A stretch of 38,254 nucleotides of DNA, from assembly GCA_015061295.1 (NCBI GenBank), contig SUWU01000022.1:1-38254 (forward strand), written 5' to 3'. Within the stretch, counting starts at the first letter, position 1. Each line of letters begins with the position of its first letter. The notes under the pieces were generated by a model. That model was not told the DNA's origin. It worked only from the letters and a program-made list of their open reading frames with translations, and did no database searches. Below, in pieces: positions 14,731 through 22,384 of this stretch. Origin of the DNA: Lentimicrobiaceae bacterium (GTDB taxonomy: Bacteria; Bacteroidota; Bacteroidia; Bacteroidales; F082). A program made the position numbers and the translations under genes.

Positions 14731-15937
14731 ATTTAAGTTCGCTTAATGCTTTCTTAATTCTTGCTGCTGCTTCGCGAAGTTTGTCTTCTGATGTTGCATA
14801 AGAGAGACGGATACATTCGCCGTTGCCGAATGCTGTACCTGCAACGCAAGCAACATGAGCTTTGTTTAATAAGTATAAACAGAGGTCGTCGCTGTTGTTG
14901 ATTGTTGTCTCGCCGTCGGTCTTGCCGAAGTATGATTTAATTTCTGGGAACATATAGAATGCGCCAGCTGGCTTGCTCAACTTGATACCTGGGATTTCGC
15001 TTAAGAGTTCAAAGAACATATCTCTTCTGTTTCTGAAAGCCTTGAGCATATCTTGGATTTCTTCTGAGTTCTCAGGTGACATCTTCACAGCTTCTAATGA
15101 TGCAGCCTGTGCTATTGTACAGATACCAGATGTGTATTGACCTTGGATTTTGTTACATGCAGAAACGATAGCCTTAGGAGCTGCGATGTAACCTATACGC
15201 CAACCTGTCATAGCATAACCTTTAGCAACGCCGTTGATGATGACGAGTCTGTCTTTTAACTCTGTGAATTGACCCATACTTTCATGTTTTTGTTCGTATT
15301 GGATGAACTCATAGATTTCGTCGGATAAGATTATGATTTGTGGGTGTTTTTTGAATACTTCAGCTAAAGAAGCTAACTCAGCTTTGGTATAGACAGAACC
15401 TGAAGGGTTACATGGTGTGCTGAAGATAAATGCTTTGGTTTTAGGTGTGATGGCGGCTTCTAATTGTTCGGCGGTAATCTTGAAGTTTTGTTCTGCTGTT
15501 GTGTTGATGAAAACAGGAGTTCCGTCGGCTAATTTTACCATCTCAGGATATGATACCCAGAAAGGAGCTGGGATGATGACTTCATCGCCTTTATCAACGA
15601 TAGCCATGAAAACATTTGTGATAGCTTGTTTTGCACCGTTAGAAACGATGATGTCGGCATCAGTGTAGTCGAGACCGTTATCACGTTTTAATTTTTCGGC
15701 GATGGCTTTACGTAATGCAGGTGTTCCTGGTACAGGAGGATAATGGGTGTCGTTGTTATTGATAGCGTCAATACCAGCTTGTTTTGCAGCAACAGGTGTG
15801 TTGAAGTCTGGTTCGCCAATACTTAATGAAATAACGTCGATACCTTGTGCCTTTAATTCACGACTTAATTGAGTCATTTTCAATGTGGCTGATTCTGCCA
15901 TGTTGTTGACTCTTTGTGATAAAATGATGTTTCCCAT
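14729..15937 (-). CDS. aspC: Pyridoxal-phosphate aminotransferase, class I (aspartate aminotransferase type)
   Basis: The 402-residue cytosolic enzyme moves the amino group between aspartate and 2-oxoglutarate, or related pairs. Motifs visible are SLSIGEPDFNTP near residue 40, HYPPVPGTPALRKAI (65-79), SNGAKQAI (99-106), STPCNPSG (173-180), SDEIYE (205-210) and VAKGYAMTGWRIGY with the PLP lysine at 239. This is the layout of fold type I subgroup I-gamma enzymes. Exact substrate preference cannot be read from sequence. It has its own promoter box upstream. The 3' end is joined to an octamer repeat array. Confidence 0.88.
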   Translation of the reverse strand: MGNIILSQRVNNMAESATLKMTQLSRELKAQGIDVISLSIGEPDFNTPVAAKQAGIDAINNNDTHYPPVPGTPALRKAIAEKLKRDNGLDYTDADIIVSNGAKQAITNVFMAIVDKGDEVIIPAPFWVSYPEMVKLADGTPVFINTTAEQNFKITAEQLEAAITPKTKAFIFSTPCNPSGSVYTKAELASLAEVFKKHPQIIILSDEIYEFIQYEQKHESMGQFTELKDRLVIINGVAKGYAMTGWRIGYIAAPKAIVSACNKIQGQYTSGICTIAQAASLEAVKMSPENSEEIQDMLKAFRNRRDMFFELLSEIPGIKLSKPAGAFYMFPEIKSYFGKTDGETTINNSDDLCLYLLNKAHVACVAGTAFGNGECIRLSYATSEDKLREAAARIKKALSELK

Positions 15938-15989
15938 TTTCTTTTTCTTTTATAAAACTTGTTAAAAATGTTGCTTTGATTTGAACCGA

Positions 15990-15997
15990 CAAATTTA
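15990..15997 (-). promoter_or_regulatory. -7 promoter box for aspC
   Basis: TAAATTTG on the minus strand matches TAnnTTTG, about 53 bases upstream of the aspC ATG. Confidence 0.5.
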
Positions 15998-16054
15998 CTG
16001 TTTTTTACGTTAGTATTAGCATATTATTTTTAAAAATCGTAAAATGTTTTTGCT

Positions 16055-16062
16055 TATATTTG
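16055..16062 (+). promoter_or_regulatory. -7 promoter box for the lpxD-lpxC operon
   Basis: TATATTTG matches TAnnTTTG, ending 17 bases before the ATG of the first gene of the plus-strand unit. The 5' leader would be very short. Confidence 0.55.
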
Positions 16063-16078
16063 CGAAAAATTATATTCT

Positions 16079-16591
16079 ATGAATTGGCTTAATGTTATCT
16101 CTATTCTAGGTCTAATAGGACTGCTTTCGTGGACTTTTTATTACGTTTGGAAAAACGAAAAAAAACAAGTGAATAATAACGATAGTCGTAATCATCATGA
16201 TGATATTAAGACTGTATCGTATAAGTTGATAGTTCCTTTACGTATTCAGGCTTATGAACGTCTGCTTCTTTACATAGAACGTATTCAATTTCCCGTCTTG
16301 GTAAAACGTGTCTTTATCCCGACGATGACAAAGAACGACTTTCAATTCTCGCTTCTTCAAAACGTTCAAGATGAGTTTGAACATAATTTAGCACAGCGTC
16401 TCTATGTATCAGAAGAGACTTGGCATCTCATCAGCTTGGCTAAAGAAGAGGTTATGCAAAATATCAACGCCGTTTTCAATGATAATCCAGATGCTGAACT
16501 TTCTTTGATAGCACAGAAATTGGCATCATTCGACAACCCTATGGTAGAGAAGGCGGTGAGAAGTATAAAATGTGAATTTAATTCTTTATAA
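16079..16591 (+). CDS. Conserved small membrane-anchored protein of unknown function
   Basis: The 170 residues start with one transmembrane helix ([19 protein letters not shown], about 6-24) and a charged, Asn/His/Asp-rich linker. A soluble alpha-helical domain follows, containing [17 protein letters not shown] and [20 protein letters not shown]. Similar short proteins with this layout occur upstream of lpxD or elsewhere in Bacteroidota, but I do not know a function. It starts the plus-strand unit, with lpxD beginning 5 bases after its stop, so co-expression with lipid A synthesis is likely. Confidence 0.7.
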   Translation: MNWLNVISILGLIGLLSWTFYYVWKNEKKQVNNNDSRNHHDDIKTVSYKLIVPLRIQAYERLLLYIERIQFPVLVKRVFIPTMTKNDFQFSLLQNVQDEFEHNLAQRLYVSEETWHLISLAKEEVMQNINAVFNDNPDAELSLIAQKLASFDNPMVEKAVRSIKCEFNSL

Positions 16592-16596
16592 AGATT

Positions 16597-17628
16597 ATGG
16601 AATTTTCTGCAGTACAGATAGCAACATTTCTTTCAGGAACGGTAGAGGGCGATCCTGAGGTTAAGGTTTATAATGTAGCAAAGATAGAAGAGGGCGCTCC
16701 CGGTATGTTGAGTTTCCTCGCTAACCCAAAATATTCCCAGTATTTATATACTACTAAATCATCGATAGTTTTAATAAATAACGACTTTGAGTTGCAAGGT
16801 GAAGTGACTGCCACTCTCATCAGAGTGCCTGATGCTTATGCCGCTTTCGCTCAGCTGCTTGGACTTTATCAGCAGTTTATGCAGTCGAAGACTGGAGTGT
16901 CATCTCTCGCATTTATCTCTAAAGATGCTACTTATGGCGATGACGTCTATATCGGAGAGTTCGCTTTCATAGGAGAGAGAGTGAAGATCGGCAATCGTGT
17001 GAAGATATATCCTCAGGCTTATATCGGCGACGATGCTGTGATAGGTGATGATACTATCGTCTATGCTGGCGCAAAACTTTATGCTCAGACAGTGGTGGGA
17101 AAATCTTGTATCTTACACTCTGGATGCGTCATCGGTGCCGATGGCTTTGGCTTTGCCCCACAAGAAGATGGCTCTTATAAAAAGATACCACAGATAGGTA
17201 ACGTGTCGATAGGTGATAATGTTGAAATTGGCGCTAACACCTGTGTCGATTGTGCTACAATGGGCTCGACAAGGATTCATAATGGAGTGAAGCTTGATAA
17301 CCTTATCCAAGTGGCTCATAATGTAGAACTCGGTAATAATACTGCTATGGCAGCTCAGACAGGCGTGAGCGGATCGACGAAAATAGGCGCTAACTGTATC
17401 GTGGCAGGTCAAGTGGGTATAGCAGGTCATCTTCATATCGCTAATAACACTAAGATAGGAGCTCAGTCAGGTATCATCAGTAATATCAAGAGAGAAGGTG
17501 AAGAGGTAATGGGTTCTCCTGTTATGCCGGTAAAAGACTTCCTCAGAATGTCGATTCACCTGAGACAGATGGATAAGTTGGTGAGACGTATCGAAGAATT
17601 AGAGAAAAAATTAAACGAGAAACAATGA
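16597..17628 (+). CDS. lpxD: UDP-3-O-(3-hydroxyacyl)glucosamine N-acyltransferase
   Basis: This enzyme catalyses the third step of lipid A synthesis, adding a hydroxyacyl chain to the 2-amino group of UDP-3-O-acylglucosamine. The 343 residues match the family. An N-terminal uridine-binding domain (ending near LGLYQQFM) is followed by left-handed beta-helix hexapeptide repeats ([20 protein letters not shown]). The active-site stretch is [10 protein letters not shown], with His241. A C-terminal helix rich in charged residues ([12 protein letters not shown]) closes the protein. Its stop overlaps the lpxC start by 4 bases (ATGA), indicating translational coupling of consecutive pathway steps. Confidence 0.95.
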   Translation: MEFSAVQIATFLSGTVEGDPEVKVYNVAKIEEGAPGMLSFLANPKYSQYLYTTKSSIVLINNDFELQGEVTATLIRVPDAYAAFAQLLGLYQQFMQSKTGVSSLAFISKDATYGDDVYIGEFAFIGERVKIGNRVKIYPQAYIGDDAVIGDDTIVYAGAKLYAQTVVGKSCILHSGCVIGADGFGFAPQEDGSYKKIPQIGNVSIGDNVEIGANTCVDCATMGSTRIHNGVKLDNLIQVAHNVELGNNTAMAAQTGVSGSTKIGANCIVAGQVGIAGHLHIANNTKIGAQSGIISNIKREGEEVMGSPVMPVKDFLRMSIHLRQMDKLVRRIEELEKKLNEKQ

Positions 17629-18539
17629 AGATAGAAAAACAAAAAACTATAAAACAATCAGTCAGCTTAAGCGGAACAGGCTTGCATACAGGACAAAAAG
17701 GTACTCTGACATTCCATCCTGCGGAAATAAATCATGGTATCAAATTCAGAAGAATTGACGTTGAAGGTAAACCTATAGTGGAGGCAAGAGTGGAGAATGT
17801 GGTGGATACTTCGCGTGGAACGACAATAGCTCATAACGGAGTGCGTGTCTATACAGTGGAACATATACTCGCTTCTCTTAGAGGCGCTGGCGTCGATAAC
17901 GTCTTGATAGACATCAACTGCGAAGAACCTCCTATCCAAGATGGTAGCGCTCGTTATATGCTCGAAGCTCTTAAATCAGCAGGAATAGTGGAACAAGATG
18001 CTGAACGCGAATATCTCCGTGTTAAAAAGACAGTGACTTACTTCCACCCAAAAATTGGATGCGAGATTAGTATCAAACCTGCTAATGACTTTAGAATGGA
18101 AGTGAGCGTCGATTATAACTCACAGGTGCTTAAACCTCAGACCGCTACTCTCAGAAGCATGGATGATTTTGAGAAAGAGATAGCTCCTTGCCGCACATTC
18201 GTCTTCTTCCAAGAACTTGAGATGTTGCTGAACCATAACCTCATCAAAGGCGGCGATCTCTCGACAGCGATAGTCTTCGTAGAAGATGTGGTGCCAGCTG
18301 GAGAACTTAAAAGAATAGCGAAACTTTTCAATATGGAATCCGTCGGTATCCATCAGGGAGGAATCTTGAATAATACAAGCCTTCACTTCGAGAACGAACC
18401 GGCTCGCCATAAACTTCTCGACCTCATCGGTGATATGGCGCTACTCGGAAAACCTATTCTCGGTCACGTCAAGGCGTTCAAACCAGGACATCTCGCTAAC
18501 ACCGAATTCGTGAAGATGGTGATTGAGAATCTTGAATAG
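17625..18539 (+). CDS. lpxC: UDP-3-O-acyl-N-acetylglucosamine deacetylase, stand-alone form
   Basis: This zinc enzyme performs the first committed step of lipid A synthesis. The 304 residues have the two-domain LpxC fold. Zinc ligands are His80 in VEHILASL, and His262 and Asp266 in [10 protein letters not shown]. His289 in KPGHLANT is the further catalytic histidine. The opening [11 protein letters not shown] is typical. In most Bacteroidota LpxC is fused at its C-terminus to FabZ, giving about 460 residues. Here the frame stops cleanly at ENLE and a terminator follows within 25 bases, so no FabZ domain or lpxA gene is attached. That deviation seems real, not a frameshift. Confidence 0.95.
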   Translation: MKIEKQKTIKQSVSLSGTGLHTGQKGTLTFHPAEINHGIKFRRIDVEGKPIVEARVENVVDTSRGTTIAHNGVRVYTVEHILASLRGAGVDNVLIDINCEEPPIQDGSARYMLEALKSAGIVEQDAEREYLRVKKTVTYFHPKIGCEISIKPANDFRMEVSVDYNSQVLKPQTATLRSMDDFEKEIAPCRTFVFFQELEMLLNHNLIKGGDLSTAIVFVEDVVPAGELKRIAKLFNMESVGIHQGGILNNTSLHFENEPARHKLLDLIGDMALLGKPILGHVKAFKPGHLANTEFVKMVIENLE

Positions 18540-18561
18540 GTTGGCTAAAGATAAAAGATAA

Positions 18562-18597
18562 AAGAGCTGCTGTTATTGAACGGCAGCTCTTGTTGTT
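18562..18597. terminator. Bidirectional terminator between lpxC and the convergent barrel gene
   Basis: The stem AAGAGCTGC (18562-18570) pairs with GCAGCTCTT (18583-18591), with a 12-base loop. It is followed by TGTTGTTT on the plus strand. On the minus strand it is followed by TTTATCTTTTATC. It serves lpxC and probably also the convergent gene ending at 18615. Confidence 0.8.
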
Positions 18598-18614
18598 TCT
18601 TAATTATGTTTTTA

Positions 18615-19265
18615 TTATTTCCCGAATCTGTATCCTACGGTGAAAGTGAAGGTGTTTAAACCTCTATGACCTTGTGAGTTAGCGCCTCTACTCATTAGTA
18701 TAGCTCTTGAGTAAAATACATTTGTGAGTCCTAAACTGTAACTGATGTCAACAGTGAATCGGTATATGTCAGCACCTATATTGAACGCTGCACCAAGGTT
18801 TGCAAAGTTGTAATCATATTGTCGCATGATGCTTCTATCCACATTAGAATCATAATCGGGTTCTCTGCCCATTAATTCAACGCATTTGTCGAAATTGAAA
18901 TGAACTATAGGACCTAAATTGGCTCTCATGTTAAAATTGTCACGATTGATGAACTGATAACCAAAATATACCGGCAACGCAAAAGAATGATTTCTAACTT
19001 TGATAATAGTACCTGATTGACCATATCCCATTTGTGCAATTGTTGAGTAATTATACATCAACTCTGATTGTATGTTGATATTGTTGTTAAACAAAACTCT
19101 TCCGTAGGCACCAAATGTCAAATTACCTTTTTTGCTGAAATGCCTAATTTCAGGTGCAGTGATGTCGTTTGATTTGTATCCAATCTTTGGTCCGAAATAG
19201 AAATCGCTTTGCGCATTCAATGTTATAGAAAACATAATGCAGATAATGAGTAAAAGCCTTTTCAT
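18615..19265 (-). CDS. Outer-membrane beta-barrel protein, PorT-type family
   Basis: This 216-residue protein has a signal peptide (MKRLLLIICIMFSITLNAQS) and then alternating strands DFYFGPKIGYKSNDI, LTFGAYGRVLFNNNINIQSE, FALPVYFGYQFI, FNMRANLGPIVHFNF, NLGAAFNIGADIYRFTVDIS and NTFTFTVGYRFGK. It ends with an aromatic-containing strand, as expected for BamA-assembled barrels. Function is unknown. It is the fourth barrel of this class in the window. It converges on lpxC with a shared terminator between. Confidence 0.72.
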   Translation of the reverse strand: MKRLLLIICIMFSITLNAQSDFYFGPKIGYKSNDITAPEIRHFSKKGNLTFGAYGRVLFNNNINIQSELMYNYSTIAQMGYGQSGTIIKVRNHSFALPVYFGYQFINRDNFNMRANLGPIVHFNFDKCVELMGREPDYDSNVDRSIMRQYDYNFANLGAAFNIGADIYRFTVDISYSLGLTNVFYSRAILMSRGANSQGHRGLNTFTFTVGYRFGK

Positions 19266-19310
19266 GATTGATAAATTATATGATTATTACGGGCTTAACG
19301 ATTTGTTTAT

Positions 19311-20504
19311 TTATTTATTGTAAATCGAATCCAAAAATCTTCCTACACTCTCATAGCCGTATCTCTCAATGACGCTCTTTCTTAAATAATTGGGGTCGTA
19401 ATCGTTATGTGTCTCTATCATCTTGATAATGGCTTCCGCTAAGGCTTCTTTATTTCTCGGCTCTACTAAGATTCCTTTCGTCTCGTCAATCATCTCCTTG
19501 ATCCCTCCGACATTGGTGCTTACGACAGGAAGTCCGGATGCCAAGGCTTCAAGTATCACGACGGGCATATTTTCATAATTGCTCGATAACACTAAGAAGT
19601 TGCCAGAAGCGAGTTCGTCGGCTAATTTCTGTCCTTCCAGTAATCCGGTAAATGACACCTTATTAATTAATTGTAGTTCGACGGCTTTTCCTTTCATCAA
19701 ATCGAAGTCCATGCCTTCGCCAATCAAAGTGCATTGGAAGTCGATGCCTTTTTTCTCAACAATCTTTAAAGATTCTAAAAGTCCGCTGATATTTTTGGAT
19801 TTGTCTTCAAAACAACTGACGTGAATTATCTTACAAGGTGTATTGTTTTTCTTTTCAGATATATGGAATATGTCTAAGTTCACGACATTGGGTAATACGA
19901 CGTAATTGTCGTTTTTCAAGCCGTGATTTTGCATCGCCTTAGCGAGATTGTCTGTCACGGTGGTGACTAATTTCGCGTTACGAACTACAATCTTCGTAGC
20001 TAATTTTCTGAAGAAACCTCCGAAGTCATTGCCAGGTAAATACCTCGACCAATGTTCCGTAATGATATAAGGTGTCTTATGTAATAGCTTCTGAATCCAT
20101 GCAACAACTCCTAATCGCGTCAAGATGTGAACGTGAATCAGGTCAACGGGAGACTTACATAACTTCAATCCAATCATATTGGCACGGTAGAATCGTAGTA
20201 ATGACAAGATTTTGTTTTTCGGTTTCTTATAATAAATCCGAATCGTATCGACATTGTTTTCTAATGTCCTTACGATTTCAAAATTTTTCTGTTTAGACGT
20301 GTCAATTACATATTGTTCATTTTTTTTAGGTGTAATCGACGCGTCTCTACTTTGCGGTTCAATAGGTTGACAATAAACAACCGTAATATCATTGAACAAG
20401 GCGGCGGCTTCGGCATGGCGTTGCACGAAAAGACCGAACATCGGGTCGTAATGGTGCGGATACCATCGCGCTAAGAAGACGATATGTTTTCTTTCCTTAT
20501 TCAT
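19311..20504 (-). CDS. Glycosyltransferase family 4
   Basis: The 397-residue cytosolic GT-B enzyme probably acts in surface polysaccharide assembly. It opens HIVFLARWYPHHYDPMFGLF, contains HVHILTRLG and ITEHWSRY, and has VLPNVVNLDIF in the linker. The E-x7-E donor-site motif is ENMPVVILEALASGLPVVST, followed by NVGGIKE. Acceptor and donor sugars are unknown. Residues 52-70 (SRDASITPKKNEQYVIDTS), in a loop of the N-terminal domain, are encoded by a 52-bp palindromic element and match an insert in the unrelated hexosaminidase gene at 36711. The start overlaps the nadR-like stop by 8 bases. Confidence 0.85.
   Translation of the reverse strand: MNKERKHIVFLARWYPHHYDPMFGLFVQRHAEAAALFNDITVVYCQPIEPQSRDASITPKKNEQYVIDTSKQKNFEIVRTLENNVDTIRIYYKKPKNKILSLLRFYRANMIGLKLCKSPVDLIHVHILTRLGVVAWIQKLLHKTPYIITEHWSRYLPGNDFGGFFRKLATKIVVRNAKLVTTVTDNLAKAMQNHGLKNDNYVVLPNVVNLDIFHISEKKNNTPCKIIHVSCFEDKSKNISGLLESLKIVEKKGIDFQCTLIGEGMDFDLMKGKAVELQLINKVSFTGLLEGQKLADELASGNFLVLSSNYENMPVVILEALASGLPVVSTNVGGIKEMIDETKGILVEPRNKEALAEAIIKMIETHNDYDPNYLRKSVIERYGYESVGRFLDSIYNK
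20295..20346 (-). repeat. Palindromic element inserted in frame in the glycosyltransferase gene
   Basis: Left arm AGACGTGTCAATTACA (20295-20310) and right arm TGTAATCGACGCGTCT (20331-20346) are inverted repeats with two mismatches, around a 20-base loop. On the coding strand they read RDASIT and VIDTS. The copy at 36711-36759 has nearly the same arms and is read in the same frame. Confidence 0.88.
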
Positions 20505-21018
20505 GACGATATTTCTCGATGACTTTTATTGCGTTGTTTACTCTCTCATCGTTGTCGCCGCTGACGATTTCAAAAGGAACCTTCATCTGTTCCAAAGTGT
20601 TTCTATAAATCTCGAAGAGCTCCTTTCTTTCATCAATATCAGGATTTTCTCTCAAAGGGTCATAAACCCAAGGCAGGTCGATGTCGCATAGAAGATACAA
20701 GTCGAAGTCTTGTTTCTTCAAGAGATTGTCGATTGTAGTGTTGGAATGTTTGAAGACGTATTCAACCCATATTTTGCAGACCACAATTTCAGTGTCGGCG
20801 ATTAATATCTTTGATGATTTCTTTTCTTCTTCTATAATAAGATTGTGTTGTCCTTTGGCAATCTCAACAACGTCATTTTCTGTATATTGACCTACAAAGT
20901 TTTCTAAATAAGATCTTGAATATTCAGGGACGAAGTTAGTATTATAATGATGAGCCAACTTCTCGGAAAGTGTAGATTTACCTGTTGATTCAGGTCCTGT
21001 GATTGCAATCTTAAACAT
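20497..21018 (-). CDS. nadR: NadR-type nicotinamide riboside kinase (P-loop ATPase)
   Basis: The 173 residues are only the ribosylnicotinamide kinase part of NadR. The Walker A motif GPESTGKST is at 8-16, VPEYSRSYLE follows, then ADTEIVVCKIW, LCDIDLPWVYDPLRENPD and a C-terminal helix. The reaction would be nicotinamide riboside plus ATP to NMN. Its neighbour is pnuC, whose stop overlaps its start by 8 bases, which strongly supports a salvage pair of importer and trapping kinase. There is no DNA-binding or adenylyltransferase domain. It also overlaps the downstream glycosyltransferase start by 8 bases. Confidence 0.82.
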   Translation of the reverse strand: MFKIAITGPESTGKSTLSEKLAHHYNTNFVPEYSRSYLENFVGQYTENDVVEIAKGQHNLIIEEEKKSSKILIADTEIVVCKIWVEYVFKHSNTTIDNLLKKQDFDLYLLCDIDLPWVYDPLRENPDIDERKELFEIYRNTLEQMKVPFEIVSGDNDERVNNAIKVIEKYRHE

Positions 21019-21592
21019 TTTGTCTCGCCTCCTTGCTCCAGCTGATGTAACCCATTATCGCTAATATCGTATATACAAGGTATTGAATACTTGTTAGATA
21101 TAATCCATTGTAGATACATAATGGTATGAGAACTATGTCGGCGATTAGGTAAGAAATCCAATTCTCTACTTTCTTGAAAGAAGTGAGGATGATTCCACCT
21201 AAACCTAAGATGCTTGTGCAATAATCTAATTTTGTTACTAAGTCGGAGTTGATAGTTGTTGATATTATGAAAAACGAAAGAGTGACGAGAATAGATGATA
21301 TAACACTTTCCTTCTTGTTCAAAAACGTAACTTTCAATTCGTCATCTCCTTTTGACTTTAGACTTTTGTCATTAGTCCTTTTCCAGTTCCACCATCCGAA
21401 GACGCTAATCAAGAAGTAGATGAAGTTGATGACCGCATTGGCGTAAAGCTCATTTTTTATGAATATGAATACATAAAGAAGCACGCTGATAATCCCAATA
21501 GGAAATACGAGTACATTGATTTTCTTCGAAAACCACACGCTGAGCATCCCGGTAATAACCGCGACTATTTCAATTATTAATTCATAATTCAT
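21011..21592 (-). CDS. pnuC: PnuC-family nicotinamide riboside (or related vitamin) transporter
   Basis: The 193-residue inner-membrane protein has about six to seven hydrophobic segments. It shows family features such as FLISVFGWWNWKR in the middle, YLIADIVLIPLCIYNGLYL and a C-terminal GYISWSKEARQ. PnuC proteins act as facilitators whose substrate is trapped by a cytosolic kinase, here probably the overlapping nadR-like gene. No TPP riboswitch was seen upstream, which argues against a thiamine (PnuT) role. The start codon lies in a heptamer array with three ATGs in three different frames; only the one at 21592 opens this frame. Confidence 0.88.
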   Translation of the reverse strand: MNYELIIEIVAVITGMLSVWFSKKINVLVFPIGIISVLLYVFIFIKNELYANAVINFIYFLISVFGWWNWKRTNDKSLKSKGDDELKVTFLNKKESVISSILVTLSFFIISTTINSDLVTKLDYCTSILGLGGIILTSFKKVENWISYLIADIVLIPLCIYNGLYLTSIQYLVYTILAIMGYISWSKEARQNV

Positions 21593-21604
21593 AATTCATA
21601 ATTT
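21581..21604. repeat. Heptamer array (TTCATAA type) over the pnuC start
   Basis: Three TTCATAA units, 7 bases apart, place ATG codons (minus strand) with first bases at 21599, 21592 and 21585. The 21599 ATG gives MNYEL then stop. The 21585 ATG gives MN then stop. Only 21592 leads into pnuC. Confidence 0.85.
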
Positions 21605-21606
21605 TT

Positions 21607-21748
21607 GAGACGCTCTAATTACTTGGTGACTTATTGAGACGCACCAATTACGTCTCTTTTATTACCATCGGTGTAATATGTCTCGTCTCTACATTGTTAA
21701 CTGTTAATTGTTAACTGTTAATTGTTAATTGTTAATTGTTAATTGTTG
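21607..21748. repeat. Composite repeat block: degenerate palindrome, octamers and a heptamer array
   Basis: From left to right: GAGACGC fragments and ACTTGGTGACTTATTG octamer-type sequence (21607-21636), then a decayed relative of the AGACGC palindrome (21636-21693). After that come eight heptamer units TTAACTG or TTAATTG (21698-21748). The array ends directly at the stop codon of the LolA-like gene. The block fills the whole gap between pnuC and that gene. Confidence 0.75.
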
Positions 21749-22363
21749 TCATCTCATGTCAATTACTTCCACGTTAGGGTGTATTGCCTCATCGAAGATA
21801 AACATGCTATCTGGAAGATTCTGATTTGTGGTGAGCTCTGTTATCTCGTATATTAGCTCATTGCCGTCACCTAAGAAGATGTGAATGTCTTTTAGTCTAA
21901 GATTGCTGTCCACATTAATATGTAACTTTTCGAAAGTAGATTGTTCGTTTTCTACAACTTCTATCGTTATGTTAGGGCTGATGCTGAGCAGTTTCGTGCT
22001 GATATTATTAGATAGAGAATTTAATATTGCGATAGGGGAGGCGTCGTTATCGTCAGTCACTTCACTTATCATGACTTCCTCGTCTTCAATGAGATGAGTC
22101 CATAAAGTCTTCCCATCACAGATTAGTTCCTGTCCATCGACATTTATCATATAAGAGTTGCCTTTTATTGAGCCGTAGCCTCGTGATGACTCGTTAACAC
22201 CCATCTCTTCGTTGATAATTTTATAATTGAAAACAATACTTATGTCGTCGTATGATTTATAACTTTCAACGATAGAATTTAAAAACTCGTCAGCTGACTG
22301 AGCTTTAATCGCAAAGCTTGCAAAGATACCTAATGTCAATAAAAATATTTTCTTCATCATCAT
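21749..22363 (-). CDS. LolA-like outer-membrane lipoprotein carrier
   Basis: The 204 residues include a signal peptide (MMMKKIFLLTLGIFASFAIKAQ). A fold with LolA-type strands follows: SYKSYDDISIVFNYKI, GYGSIKGNSYMINVDGQELI, DGKTLWTHLIEDEEVMISEV and LKDIHIFLGDGNELIYEI. In Gram-negative bacteria LolA shuttles lipoproteins through the periplasm. Bacteroidota commonly encode LolA next to ftsK, as here (ftsK lies 6 bases upstream), which supports the call. Sequence similarity by eye is moderate. The ATG lies within heptamer repeats and the stop is followed at once by another heptamer array. Confidence 0.7.
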   Translation of the reverse strand: MMMKKIFLLTLGIFASFAIKAQSADEFLNSIVESYKSYDDISIVFNYKIINEEMGVNESSRGYGSIKGNSYMINVDGQELICDGKTLWTHLIEDEEVMISEVTDDNDASPIAILNSLSNNISTKLLSISPNITIEVVENEQSTFEKLHINVDSNLRLKDIHIFLGDGNELIYEITELTTNQNLPDSMFIFDEAIHPNVEVIDMR

Positions 22364-22384
22364 TATCCATTATTCATTATCCAT
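22361..22384. repeat. Heptamer array (CATTATC type) at the ftsK/LolA-like junction
   Basis: The units are CATTATC, CATTATT, CATTATC and CAT. The array supplies the last residues (MDNE) and the TAA stop of ftsK (22370-22372), and it overlaps the start of the LolA-like gene. Confidence 0.75.

Noticed and set aside
18540..18614. Frameshifted FabZ domain after lpxC
   Set aside because: The 75 bases after the stop hold a terminator and then a convergent gene; no FabZ-like reading is present in any frame.
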